NCBI GenBank assembly: GCA_023417655.1
Contig: JAEZFD010000062.1
Span: 124,001-188,000 of the forward strand
Length of the DNA stretch: 64,000 nt
Direction of reading: 5' to 3'
From: Planctomycetota bacterium
GTDB taxonomy: Bacteria > Planctomycetota > Planctomycetia > Planctomycetales > Planctomycetaceae
This document shows, piece after piece, positions 44,631 to 53,383 of the stretch. Made by a program: the position numbers and the translations under genes. Below the pieces are notes generated by a model. It did not search any database. It was not told the origin of the DNA and saw only the letters and a list, made by a program, of their open reading frames with translations. Each line of letters starts with the position of its first letter. The stretch's first letter is position 1.

Positions 44631-46277
44631 ATGGCGACCGTAGTACAGCATCCTGAACCGACTCATGCCTCTGGCTGGACTGAGGTGCTGCACGATTGGA
44701 CCACGACGGTCGACCATAAGAAAATCGGGATCATGTATGTCATAATGAGCGTGGTCTTTCTGATCATCGGAGGGATTGAGGCGCTGTTAATGCGCTGGCA
44801 GCTGATGTTCCCGCGGTATGACTTTCTCCCGCCTGATGTGTTCAACCAGCTGTTCACCATGCACGGGACGACGATGGTCTTCTTCGTCGGGATGCCGATT
44901 CTCATTGGAATCGGAAATTACATGGTCCCGTTGATGATCGGTGCCCGCGATATGGCGTTCCCACGAATGAACGCCATGGGCTTCTGGGCCACGCTTTTCG
45001 GGGGACTGCTTGTCTACTCCAGTTACATGACCGGCGGTGCACCGGCCATTGGTTGGTTCGCATATGCACCATTGACCGAGAAGACATTTGCTCGAACTGC
45101 AGCGACTGACCTCTGGGCTCTGGGGCTGCTTGTCAGCGGAGTCGGCACTCTTTCAGGCGCCATCAATTTCATCGTCACGATACTGGGAATGCGGGCTCCG
45201 GGAATGACGATGCGGAAGATCCCGTTCTTCCCATGGACGATGCTCTGGACCTCCGTCCAGATTATCATCGCCATCCCTCCGCTGACTGCGGCACTCGTGA
45301 TGGTGCTGCTTGACCGGAACATGGGAGCACATTTCTTCGACACGCAAAATGGCGGATCGGCCACCCTCTGGCAGCATCTGTTCTGGTTCTTTGGACATCC
45401 TGAGGTTTACATCCTCATCCTGCCCGCTTTCGGGATGATTACGGAAGTCATCCCGGTCTTCTCTCGAAAAGTTCTGTTCGGCTATGAGTTCATGGCGGCA
45501 GCGACTGCGGCGATTGCGTTCATCAGTCTGGGGGTGTGGGCTCACCACATGTTCGCAATCGGAATGAGCAAAACGCTCGACCTCTATTTTGCGGCAGCCA
45601 GCTTGCTGGTTTCGATTCCGACGGGCATCAAGTTCTTCAACTGGCTGGCGACAATGTATGGCGGAAAAATTCGTTTCGCCTCGCCGATGCTGTTCGCGTT
45701 CGGGTTCCTGTCGATGTTCGTGATTGGCGGTCTCACTGGGATCATGCTGGCGATTGCTCCTTTCGACTTCCAACTGACAGACAGCTACTTCGTCGTCGGG
45801 CATTTCCACTGGGTTTTGATTGGGGGCACCCTGTTTGGGCTGTTTGCCGGAATCCATTACTGGTACCCGAAGGTGACTGGCCGGATGTTGTCGGAACGAC
45901 TGGCGAGCTGGCAATTCTGGCTGTTGCTGATTGGTTTCATTCTGACCTTTGGCCCGATGCACATTTCAGGCATGCTGGGGATGCCGCGGCGGATCTATAC
46001 CTATGAAATTGACCGCGGCTGGGACATCTGGAATCAAGTGAGCACACTGGGCGCCCTGATTCAGACTCCAAGCTATCTGATCTTCGTGATCAATCTCATC
46101 TGGTCCTATTTTAAGGGACCGGTCGCCAATGAAGATCCGTGGGATGCATGGACTCTGGAGTGGACAACATCCTCTCCACCTCCGTCTTACAATTTTGAAG
46201 AGATTCCGGTGGTGAGAAGCCGCCGACCATTATGGGACCTGAAGCACCCTGATGACCCTGACTGGAAGTATGAGTAA
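44631..46277 (+). CDS. ctaD: cytochrome c oxidase subunit I
   Basis: 548 residues with 12 or more membrane helices. Subunit I carries low-spin heme, high-spin heme and CuB, and reduces oxygen to water while pumping protons. Hallmarks are FTMHGTTMVFFVGMP near 85 (heme ligand His), WQHLFWFFGHPEVYILILPAFG near 250 (CuB His and the cross-linked Tyr of the YI/Y pair), VWAHHMFAIGM near 305 (CuB His pair) and DSYFVVGHFHWVL near 385 (heme ligands). The ATG at 44631 is used; a TTG at 44616 is in frame. The gap to subunit II is 29 bases. Confidence 0.96.
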   Translation: MATVVQHPEPTHASGWTEVLHDWTTTVDHKKIGIMYVIMSVVFLIIGGIEALLMRWQLMFPRYDFLPPDVFNQLFTMHGTTMVFFVGMPILIGIGNYMVPLMIGARDMAFPRMNAMGFWATLFGGLLVYSSYMTGGAPAIGWFAYAPLTEKTFARTAATDLWALGLLVSGVGTLSGAINFIVTILGMRAPGMTMRKIPFFPWTMLWTSVQIIIAIPPLTAALVMVLLDRNMGAHFFDTQNGGSATLWQHLFWFFGHPEVYILILPAFGMITEVIPVFSRKVLFGYEFMAAATAAIAFISLGVWAHHMFAIGMSKTLDLYFAAASLLVSIPTGIKFFNWLATMYGGKIRFASPMLFAFGFLSMFVIGGLTGIMLAIAPFDFQLTDSYFVVGHFHWVLIGGTLFGLFAGIHYWYPKVTGRMLSERLASWQFWLLLIGFILTFGPMHISGMLGMPRRIYTYEIDRGWDIWNQVSTLGALIQTPSYLIFVINLIWSYFKGPVANEDPWDAWTLEWTTSSPPPSYNFEEIPVVRSRRPLWDLKHPDDPDWKYE

Positions 46278-46295
46278 GGGATTGAGCCCGTTGTC

Positions 46296-46934
46296 GTGTC
46301 AGTCCAGCAGTTGAAATCCATGAACGTGACCACCGCGAACATTCACGACGAACCCCAGCACTCCTCCAAGATCGGGCTCTCCCTGTCTCAGATGGGGATG
46401 CTGACGTTTCTCGCATCGGAAGTGGCGTTCTTCAGTACGCTGATCGTGGCTTTTCTGACCTTGGTCGGAAGGGACACCGTCGGCCCGTTCCCGCATGAAG
46501 TTCTCAATCTGCCGATGGCAATTGTGTCCTCGATCTTCCTGCTCTCGAGCAGTGGGACCATCATGGTCGCCGAGAAACGATTGCATCAGGGGAACTTGCG
46601 CGGATTCCGGATGTGGTGGGCTCTCACCATCGTTTTGGGAGCCGTCTTCCTCACCGGGACTGCCTGGGAATGGTACGAGATGATCGTGAAACACGACCTC
46701 ACGATCAGCCGGAATTTATTCGGGACGGCCTATTACACGCTGGTTGGATTCCATGCTGTGCACGTTACTTGCGGGCTGATTGCGATGCTGGTGATTCTTC
46801 GGCTCGCAAAAGATTATGTCCATCAGCCGCAAGAGGGCGGAGGGGTGCAAATCGTCAGCTGGTACTGGCATTTTGTTGATGGGGTCTGGGTGGTGGTCTT
46901 CTGCATTGTCTACTTATGGGGGAGATCAGCATGA
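46296..46934 (+). CDS. ctaE: cytochrome c oxidase subunit III (short form)
   Basis: 212 residues with five membrane helices, as in oxidases whose subunit III lacks the first two helices of the mitochondrial form. Visible features are MLTFLASEVAFFSTLIVAFL near 35-55 with the conserved Glu, TAWEWYEMI, LVGFHAVHVTCGL with two His, and the C-terminal WYWHFVDGVWVVVFCIVYLW typical of the family. The start codon is uncertain: GTG at 46296 or ATG at 46320, neither with a good ribosome-binding site. Its stop overlaps the start of the next gene (ATGA). Confidence 0.93.
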   Translation: MSVQQLKSMNVTTANIHDEPQHSSKIGLSLSQMGMLTFLASEVAFFSTLIVAFLTLVGRDTVGPFPHEVLNLPMAIVSSIFLLSSSGTIMVAEKRLHQGNLRGFRMWWALTIVLGAVFLTGTAWEWYEMIVKHDLTISRNLFGTAYYTLVGFHAVHVTCGLIAMLVILRLAKDYVHQPQEGGGVQIVSWYWHFVDGVWVVVFCIVYLWGRSA

Positions 46935-48256
46935 TCGCAGAGCCTCCAGAATCCTCCCCGACGTTTGATGCGAATCCCAGATCGGAGTCCGACTCTGTTC
47001 TGATGCCCGAGAAGACAGTGGCACCATTAGTGTTGTCACTGGGAATCGCCGTCGCCGCGATGGGTGTCGCCTTCGGAATGACTTTCCTCGTCGTGGGAGC
47101 AATTTTGTTATTTGCGGGACTGGGAATGTGGATTTCACATCTCCGTCCCGGGCGTGGTCATATTCATGAGCCACTGGCTCCCCCTGAATTGCGTCCAGCG
47201 GCGGTCATGCCTCGAGCTGGCAAGGTCGCCGAACTCCATCCGGGCGTGCCGGGTTATCGATTCCGTCTTCCAGAGAAGGTGCAGCCGCTTTCTGCAGGAA
47301 TTAAAGGGGGGATTGTCGGGGGACTTGTGATGCCGATCCCCGCATTGACGTATGGCGTCCTGAGCGGACATGGAATTTGGTATCCAATTAATCTGCTGAC
47401 GGGAATGGTCCTGCCTGGCATGGGAGACCTGAGTGTCGAACAGCTCGAGGCCTTCCGACCGGATCTCCTGATCGCTTCCGGAATGATTCACATCGTGATC
47501 TCTCTGGTCGTCGGCCTGATTTACGGCGTTTTGATGCCGACGTTGCCCTCCATTCCACATGCGCTGGCCTGGGGCGGGCTGCTGATGCCATTGCTCTGGT
47601 CAGGGACAATGTTCCTCACAATGGGATTCATCAATCCACTCCTTTCGCGAGGCGTCGACTGGATGGCGTTTATCTTTTCCCAGTTCCTGTTTGGAATTGT
47701 GGTCGCTGTCGTCGTCCAGCTGAATCATCGACGAAACCGCGTAATGGCGGGAATTCTTGGTGGTCTGATGGGCGGCCTGGTGATGCCTTTGCCGGCGTTT
47801 CTCTGGGCGATCTCTACGGGGCATTCCATCTGGTATCCAGTGAACTTACTGGCCGCGATGGTGAATCCCTCGCTCCGCAATCTTCCAGCCGCAGAACTCG
47901 AACTATTTCATCTCAATTGGCTGGTTGCTGCCATCGCGATTCACCTGTGTCTGACGATCCTTTTCGGCGTAATTTACGGATTGTTTGTTCCACGGTTTTT
48001 TGCGATTCCAGCGCCACTCGCCTGGGGCGGGCTGTTGCTGCCACTGCTGTGGACCGGAATGAGTTATGGCCTGATGGGAGTGGTCAATCCACTTCTGCAG
48101 CAACGGGTCGACTGGCCTTGGTTCGTGGTGTCTCAATTCATCTTCGGCATTGCGGCAGCAATCGTCGTTGTCCGATCCGAAATGGTCTTTATTCCCCCGG
48201 CTGGTCCTGGTCGTGAAGATGATCGGGAAGCCGCAACGAGGTGGCTGAAGGCGTGA
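46931..48256 (+). CDS. membrane protein with internal duplication, unknown function
   Basis: 441 residues. An N-terminal hydrophilic stretch is followed by a pair of helices (about 35-80, GIAVAAMGVAFGMTFLVVGA) that might resemble small oxidase subunit IV, and a soluble linker. Two copies of a unit of about 140 residues follow (about 123-262 and 274-417). Shared landmarks are GG.VGGLVMP.PA, GH.IWYP.NLL..MV.P, HALAWGGLL.PLLW.G or its copy, NPLL...VDW and SQF.FGI. By eye about half of the positions are identical. The ATG at 46931 has GGGAGA upstream and overlaps the subunit III stop. The next gene overlaps its end. The tight coupling suggests it is a subunit or assembly factor of the bc-caa3 complex. 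No known domain recognised. Confidence 0.8.
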   Translation: MIAEPPESSPTFDANPRSESDSVLMPEKTVAPLVLSLGIAVAAMGVAFGMTFLVVGAILLFAGLGMWISHLRPGRGHIHEPLAPPELRPAAVMPRAGKVAELHPGVPGYRFRLPEKVQPLSAGIKGGIVGGLVMPIPALTYGVLSGHGIWYPINLLTGMVLPGMGDLSVEQLEAFRPDLLIASGMIHIVISLVVGLIYGVLMPTLPSIPHALAWGGLLMPLLWSGTMFLTMGFINPLLSRGVDWMAFIFSQFLFGIVVAVVVQLNHRRNRVMAGILGGLMGGLVMPLPAFLWAISTGHSIWYPVNLLAAMVNPSLRNLPAAELELFHLNWLVAAIAIHLCLTILFGVIYGLFVPRFFAIPAPLAWGGLLLPLLWTGMSYGLMGVVNPLLQQRVDWPWFVVSQFIFGIAAAIVVVRSEMVFIPPAGPGREDDREAATRWLKA

Positions 48257-49008
48257 CGACGCACCTCATTCAACAACTGATTGCCAAGGGCAAGTCCGGC
48301 GCAGTCCTGCGACCACTGGTCCTGTGCGGAATCATGGTTCTCACTTCAGGTTGCGACAACATGCCGGGCAAACCTGATCCTGCACAACGTCCTGTCGCAC
48401 CGGACGAGGTCGTAAATTTCGACGTTCTTTTCCAACGCAACTGCACAGGTTGTCATGGAAAAGAAGGGAAACAGGGCCCTGCTCCTGCGCTCAACGATCC
48501 GATATTTCTCGCGATTGTCCCGGATGAGATGCTGCAGCAGGTTGTGACTCAGGGACGCCATGGCACGTCGATGCCAGGCTTCTCGGAACTGGCCGGCGGA
48601 TCCCTGACAGATGAACAGATTCACATTCTCGCCACTGGTCTAAAACCAAAGTGGCAAGACACCTCGTTGAAAACCGAGAGTCTCCCCCCTTATGCAGGGA
48701 AGCCTGGCAATGCGACCAACGGTGCCAGGGTCTTTGCGCTGGCCTGTGCGCCGTGCCACGGAGATGACGGGCGTGGGGGAATCGTCGGCCCCATCAACGA
48801 TGTTGCGTTCCTCTCTCTTCTCAGCGATCAGATCCTGCGACGACTGGCTATTACAGGCCGTCCCGATCTGGGGATGCCGAGCTTTAATGATCCACAGAGA
48901 CGCAACGCGGATTTCCGCCCACTGCGGTCAGAGGAGATTGACGATCTCGTCGCGCTGCTGGCACTCTGGCGAACCGGGGCTTCTGTGAACGGTTCAACCG
49001 CGGAGTAA
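48253..49008 (+). CDS. diheme cytochrome c lipoprotein
   Basis: 251 residues. The signal has a lipobox (VLTSGC) that would anchor the protein in the membrane. Two cytochrome c domains follow, with CTGCH from Cys64 and CAPCH from Cys165. Each has a downstream Met (GTSMPGF and LGMPSF) as likely axial ligand. Its position between oxidase and Rieske/cytochrome b genes suggests it carries electrons from the quinol-oxidising part to subunit II. The GTG at 48253 overlaps the previous stop (GTGA) and has GAGGTGG about 8 bases upstream. A GTG four codons earlier is the alternative. Confidence 0.9.
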   Translation: MTTHLIQQLIAKGKSGAVLRPLVLCGIMVLTSGCDNMPGKPDPAQRPVAPDEVVNFDVLFQRNCTGCHGKEGKQGPAPALNDPIFLAIVPDEMLQQVVTQGRHGTSMPGFSELAGGSLTDEQIHILATGLKPKWQDTSLKTESLPPYAGKPGNATNGARVFALACAPCHGDDGRGGIVGPINDVAFLSLLSDQILRRLAITGRPDLGMPSFNDPQRRNADFRPLRSEEIDDLVALLALWRTGASVNGSTAE

Positions 49009-49012
49009 TTCA

Positions 49013-49627
49013 ATGTCCAATGATTCTGACTTGCCTGCGATGACTGAAGAACCTAAGCCGCCGCTCGATTTGCTCCCCGGGCGCCGCACATTTTTCGGGC
49101 GACTGACCTATGGGCTGAGTGCTGTGGCCGCCGGAGTCTTCGGAGTGCCGATGGTTCGATTCTTCCTGGGAACGGCTCCTAAAAAGGAAGAGTGGGTCAC
49201 CATCGGACCGATCAGCTCTTTCCCGGAAGGAGAGACGCGGATGGTGAAGTTCGAGAATCCGATTCGCCAGCCGTGGGACGGAAAGACAGCACACACCGGC
49301 GTCTTCGTCCGATATCAGGGGAAGGACGATCAACAGAACGACAGCTTTCTCGTGCTCGCAGTGAACTGTGCGCATCTGGGCTGCCCTGTGACATGGTTTC
49401 CCCAGTCGGGATTGTTCATGTGCCCCTGTCACGGCGGGGTTTATCATTCGAATGGTGAGCGTGCCTCTGGTCCGCCGCCGCGCGGGTTGTTCCATTGCGT
49501 CTGGCGTGTGACACGCGATCAGCTTGAAGTTCAGGCCCCGCATTTCCCGACTCTTCAGGATACACTCGACAAGAAGAACGGACAGTTTGCGTCGACCTCT
49601 GGACGGACGGGGTGTCGTCATGCGTAA
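49013..49627 (+). CDS. Rieske 2Fe-2S protein of the quinol:cytochrome c complex
   Basis: 204 residues. A short cytosolic N-terminus with GRRTFFGRL precedes one membrane helix (about 30-50), a possible Tat-type export signal that stays as an anchor. The Rieske domain has CAHLGCP (Cys119, His121) and CPCHGGVYH (Cys137, His140). The disulfide cysteines 124 and 139 are also present. It transfers electrons from quinol on cytochrome b to cytochrome c. Four bases separate it from the diheme gene, and it overlaps the cytochrome b gene by 8 bases. Confidence 0.95.
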   Translation: MSNDSDLPAMTEEPKPPLDLLPGRRTFFGRLTYGLSAVAAGVFGVPMVRFFLGTAPKKEEWVTIGPISSFPEGETRMVKFENPIRQPWDGKTAHTGVFVRYQGKDDQQNDSFLVLAVNCAHLGCPVTWFPQSGLFMCPCHGGVYHSNGERASGPPPRGLFHCVWRVTRDQLEVQAPHFPTLQDTLDKKNGQFASTSGRTGCRHA

Positions 49628-51089
49628 CTGGTTGTCCGCGACCGGCGCCTGGTTCGAACATCGTCTCGGTCTCCGGGATGCGGTGCTTCCGATGCTGGAG
49701 CATCCGATTCCCCGAGGAGCTGCCGGGCCAATGGGCTGGTGGTACGTATTCGGCAGTGCGTCGATGACGCTGCTGATCATTCAGATTCTCACCGGCATCG
49801 GCCTCGCACTGGTTTACGTCCCGGCTCCGGATCAGGCGTATGAGAGTCTTGAATACCTGAATTATGTGCAGCCTTTGGGCTGGTTCCTTCGCGCACTGCA
49901 CTACTACGCCGGTTCAGCGATGGTGGTAATGGTGCTGATCCACATGACTCAGGTCTTCCTGCATGGTTCGTACAAATATCCCAGAGAACTGACTTGGGTG
50001 GTGGGAGTCTTCCTGCTGCTCTGCACATTAGGAATGTTTTTCTCCGGCCAGATTCTGCGGTGGGATCCCGATGCTTATTGGGGACTCGCGGTTGCCGGAT
50101 CCATGGCCGGACGAGTGCCGCTCATGGGGCCATGGATCGTGGAGCTTCTGCACGGCGGACAGGTGATTGGCGGCGACTCTCTGAGCCGGTTCTTCGCAGC
50201 GCACGTCTTTATCATTCCAGGCCTGCTGCTCATTCTTCTCGTTATCCATCTGTGGTTAGTGTTGAAGTGCGGCATCAGTGCCCCGCCGGACCGTAATGAA
50301 CCCGTCGATCCCAAAACTTACGATCGTGAGTATCATGCTCAACTTCACCGTGACGGGGTGCCGTTTTTAGGTGATGCTGTTCTGAAGGACGCGTTCTTCT
50401 CGATGCTGGTCGTGATTGTCGTTGTTGCGATGGCGGCAATCCTCGGTCCCAAAGGTCCGACGGAACTTCCTGACCCCACAATCGGCGGAGGCAACCCTCG
50501 CCCCGAATGGCCATTTTTATGGCTCTTCGCTTTGCTTTCACTCAGTCCCCCGGCCAGCGAAACGTTTATCATTCTGGTGCTGCCGGTCCTGTTGACGGTT
50601 CTGCTGCTGCTTGTTCCTTTCGTTAACAATCGTGGCCCGCGGGCTCTCAGTCAGCGACCTGTTCCGGTGCTGATGGTGGTCGTTATTTATGCGGTCCTCG
50701 GAGCTCTCACCTATGAAGGTGCGAGTGCTCCATGGTCACCCAAGATGAACGCGTGGAGTGGTGACCCGATTCCAGTCCGACTGGTCGAAGGAAGCACTCC
50801 ATTGCAGCTACAGGGGAGCGTTGTTTTTCAGAACAAGAACTGTCGAAATTGTCATGCGCTGGACGGAATCGGCGGGAGGCGCGGACCGGACCTGTCGACG
50901 GTCGGTGTCGGCCTGACGCGGGATCAGCTGATCGATCAGATCAGCAATGGCACGCCCGGCGGCGGAAACATGCCTCCCTATGGCAAGCATGTCGGTCCGC
51001 ATGAGATGACCGCGATGGTTGATTTTCTGGTGAGCTTACGACCTGCAGGCCGCCCCCCTGCCAAAGAAGCCACGCTTGACGTCCCATGA
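49620..51089 (+). CDS. cytochrome b of the bc complex fused to a C-terminal cytochrome c
   Basis: 489 residues. The N-terminal half is cytochrome b/b6 with heme-binding His pairs: LRALHYYAGSAMVVMVLIHM (about 90-110) and FFAAHVFIIPGLLLILLVIHLW (about 195-217). The quinol-site motif appears as PEWPFLWLF (about 300), corresponding to PEWY/PEWF. Further helices reach about 375. A cytochrome c domain (395-489) follows with CRNCH from Cys408 and a Met in GGNMPPYG. Fusion puts the c1-like heme on cytochrome b itself, so no separate cytochrome c1 gene is needed. The ATG at 49620 gives the natural N-terminus. The next gene starts inside its stop (ATGA). Confidence 0.92.
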   Translation: MRNWLSATGAWFEHRLGLRDAVLPMLEHPIPRGAAGPMGWWYVFGSASMTLLIIQILTGIGLALVYVPAPDQAYESLEYLNYVQPLGWFLRALHYYAGSAMVVMVLIHMTQVFLHGSYKYPRELTWVVGVFLLLCTLGMFFSGQILRWDPDAYWGLAVAGSMAGRVPLMGPWIVELLHGGQVIGGDSLSRFFAAHVFIIPGLLLILLVIHLWLVLKCGISAPPDRNEPVDPKTYDREYHAQLHRDGVPFLGDAVLKDAFFSMLVVIVVVAMAAILGPKGPTELPDPTIGGGNPRPEWPFLWLFALLSLSPPASETFIILVLPVLLTVLLLLVPFVNNRGPRALSQRPVPVLMVVVIYAVLGALTYEGASAPWSPKMNAWSGDPIPVRLVEGSTPLQLQGSVVFQNKNCRNCHALDGIGGRRGPDLSTVGVGLTRDQLIDQISNGTPGGGNMPPYGKHVGPHEMTAMVDFLVSLRPAGRPPAKEATLDVP

Positions 51090-53383
51090 ATCCCACGGTG
51101 TCCGCTTTTGTACGTTCGTGGCCTTGGGATCCCTGGCTGGTCATCGGGCTGTTCATCACAGGATCGATCTATCTCCGTGGGTGGCACTCGCTGCGTCAAC
51201 GTGACCCCCAGCGATGGACTTTGTGGCACCTGACTGGTTTCCTCGGGGGACTGCTGGCCCTGTTTCTGGCGCTTGCTTCCCCCATTGAACCTTTCGCCAG
51301 TCTGCTGCTGCAGATCCACATGGTGCAGCATCTGTTGCTCATGATGGTGGCGCCCCCTTTGATCTGGCTGTCAGAGCCATTCATTCCGTTATTACGGGGA
51401 GTCCCTCGGGGGATCTTGCACATCGGATTGCGGAGGCTTTTGAAATCGCGTCGACTGCAGTCTCTTCTGACCAAGGTTACCTCACCGATGATCGCACTGG
51501 TGATCATGACCGCAACGACCTGGCTGTGGCATCTCCCGGCGATTTATGACGCGGCCCTGAGCCTTCCGTGGTTGCACTATGTGCAGCATGTTTCATTTCT
51601 CGTGGCGGCACTCATCTTCTGGTATCCAGTCGTTAGACCTTATCCGTCCCGACCGAAGTGGTCGCCATGGTTGTTGCTGCCATGCCTTTTACTAGCGGAC
51701 ATTCAGAACACCGTGCTCTCGGCGATTCTGACGTTCTCCGAGAAGCCAATCTATCAGCACTACGTCAGTCAGCCTCGGATCGCTGGCATCTCTGCACTGG
51801 ATGACCAGGCAACTGCGGGAGTGCTGATGTGGGTGCCTGGCTCGGTCGCTTTTCTCGGGCCACTGCTGTTCATCGGGATTCGACTTTTCGATGGTTCGTT
51901 CGAGCGAAAGAGGTCAACGCCTCGTCGCAGACAAGTGTTGCTGCCAGTCCTCTCAAATGGTCCGTCACGACAGTTTGACCTTCTGCACTCGCCGCTTATA
52001 GGACGGCTGCTCCGGTCGCGTTACTTCCGGATCGCAGTGCAGAGTTTGATGCTGCTCCTGGCCGTTCTCGTCGTGTTGGATGGCCTGACTGGACCGCAGT
52101 TGGGGGCAATGAATCTGGCAGGTGTCCTTCCCTGGATTCACTGGAGAGGACTGCTCATTTTCGGTTTGCTCGCGGTGGGAAATGTCTTCTGTTACGCGTG
52201 TCCGTTTACGCTGCCTCGGCGACTCATCGGAAGCTGGCTGCCGCAGGGGTTCGCATGGCCTCGCTGGCTGAAAGGGAAGTGGATCGCCTTCGCTTTGATG
52301 GTCCTGTTTCTCTGGACATACGAGGCCGGTTCTCTCTGGGATCGACCCTGGGTAACAGCATGGATCGTGATCGCGTACTTCGGGATGGCATTTCTGGTTG
52401 ATAGCTTGTTTCGGGCGGGAACGTTCTGCAAATACGTTTGCCCGATCGGTCAGTTCAACTTTGTGCAGTCAATGATTTCGCCGCTGGAGGTACGTGTCGT
52501 TGATTCAAATGTCTGCGTGACATGCACGACCCATGATTGTATTCGAGGCAATGCGAAAGCCCCGGGATGTGAACTCGAACTCTTTCAACCGCATAAACGA
52601 GGCAACACAGACTGCACGTTTTGTCTCGACTGTGTGCAGGCGTGCCCCCGACAGAATGTGGGAATTCTTTCGAAGCCGCCGGGGCAGGAACTCTGGGAAG
52701 ATCGCTGGCGGTCAGGAATTGGACGAATCAGCGAACGTCCGGACTTGGCAGCACTCGTCTTGTTACTGACGTTTGGAGCCTTTGCGAACGCCGCCGGTAT
52801 GGTGGAGCCAATCGTCGTCTGGCAAGACGCATGGAGCCGCGAACTTGGGCAATCGTCGCACCTGCTGATGTCGAGTCTGTTTTATCTTCTGACCTTGTTT
52901 GTCATTCCTGCTGTTCTGGTCAGCGTGGCGACGTCTGTCAGCTTGGGCGGAAATCCGTTCAGTCAGGCCGGACGCGAAACCGCGACACGGTTTGCCTATG
53001 CGTTCGTTCCTATCGGGTTCGCGATGTGGCTGGCCCATTACAGTTTTCACTTTCTGACGAGCAGTGAAACCATCATCCCTGTGACGCAGCGTTTTGTTCA
53101 CGATCTGGGGATGAATGTCCTCGGAGACCCGCGTTGGGCCTGTGCATGCTGTCGGCCTGTCACGAACTGGTTGATCCAGTTTGAGATTCTGGCGATGGAC
53201 ATCGGATTCCTTGGATCGATGTATGCCGCCTGGCGGATCTCGACGTTGCAGGCGACACCGCATCGATCAGCGTGGAGAATCTTTGCGCCTTGGGGAATGA
53301 TTTTGCTGACCCTGTTCGTGGTTGGGGTCTGGATCTTCTTCCAGCCGATGCAAATGCGCGGAACTCTGCCGGGAGCCGGTTAG
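51086..53383 (+). CDS. fusion of CtaG-type oxidase assembly factor and membrane polyferredoxin
   Basis: 765 residues made of two parts. Residues 1-265 have the CtaG (caa3 assembly) plan of about seven helices with HMVQHLLLMMVAPPL, WLWHLPAIYDAAL and YVQHVSFLVAALIFWYPV, whose histidines may handle copper. Residues 300-765 resemble NosR/NapH/CcoG membrane ferredoxins. They show helices with FCYACPF and FCKYVCPIGQFNFVQ, then two [4Fe-4S]-type clusters at about 475-525 (CVTCTTHDC, a distal Cys, and CTFCLDCVQACP), more helices, and CACCRP near 690. It starts inside the cytochrome b stop and so is translated with it. A role in copper or heme-site reduction during oxidase maturation is an inference. 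Confidence 0.82.
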   Translation: MNPTVSAFVRSWPWDPWLVIGLFITGSIYLRGWHSLRQRDPQRWTLWHLTGFLGGLLALFLALASPIEPFASLLLQIHMVQHLLLMMVAPPLIWLSEPFIPLLRGVPRGILHIGLRRLLKSRRLQSLLTKVTSPMIALVIMTATTWLWHLPAIYDAALSLPWLHYVQHVSFLVAALIFWYPVVRPYPSRPKWSPWLLLPCLLLADIQNTVLSAILTFSEKPIYQHYVSQPRIAGISALDDQATAGVLMWVPGSVAFLGPLLFIGIRLFDGSFERKRSTPRRRQVLLPVLSNGPSRQFDLLHSPLIGRLLRSRYFRIAVQSLMLLLAVLVVLDGLTGPQLGAMNLAGVLPWIHWRGLLIFGLLAVGNVFCYACPFTLPRRLIGSWLPQGFAWPRWLKGKWIAFALMVLFLWTYEAGSLWDRPWVTAWIVIAYFGMAFLVDSLFRAGTFCKYVCPIGQFNFVQSMISPLEVRVVDSNVCVTCTTHDCIRGNAKAPGCELELFQPHKRGNTDCTFCLDCVQACPRQNVGILSKPPGQELWEDRWRSGIGRISERPDLAALVLLLTFGAFANAAGMVEPIVVWQDAWSRELGQSSHLLMSSLFYLLTLFVIPAVLVSVATSVSLGGNPFSQAGRETATRFAYAFVPIGFAMWLAHYSFHFLTSSETIIPVTQRFVHDLGMNVLGDPRWACACCRPVTNWLIQFEILAMDIGFLGSMYAAWRISTLQATPHRSAWRIFAPWGMILLTLFVVGVWIFFQPMQMRGTLPGAG

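Noticed and set aside
45153..45962. 269-residue minus-strand open frame
   Set aside because: Antisense to oxidase subunit I, rich in His, Gln, Glu and Arg with no recognisable domain.
53272..53382. Longer N-terminus for the YtkA-like protein
   Set aside because: It lies wholly within the CtaG-polyferredoxin gene and lacks a signal peptide; starting at 53383 gives one.
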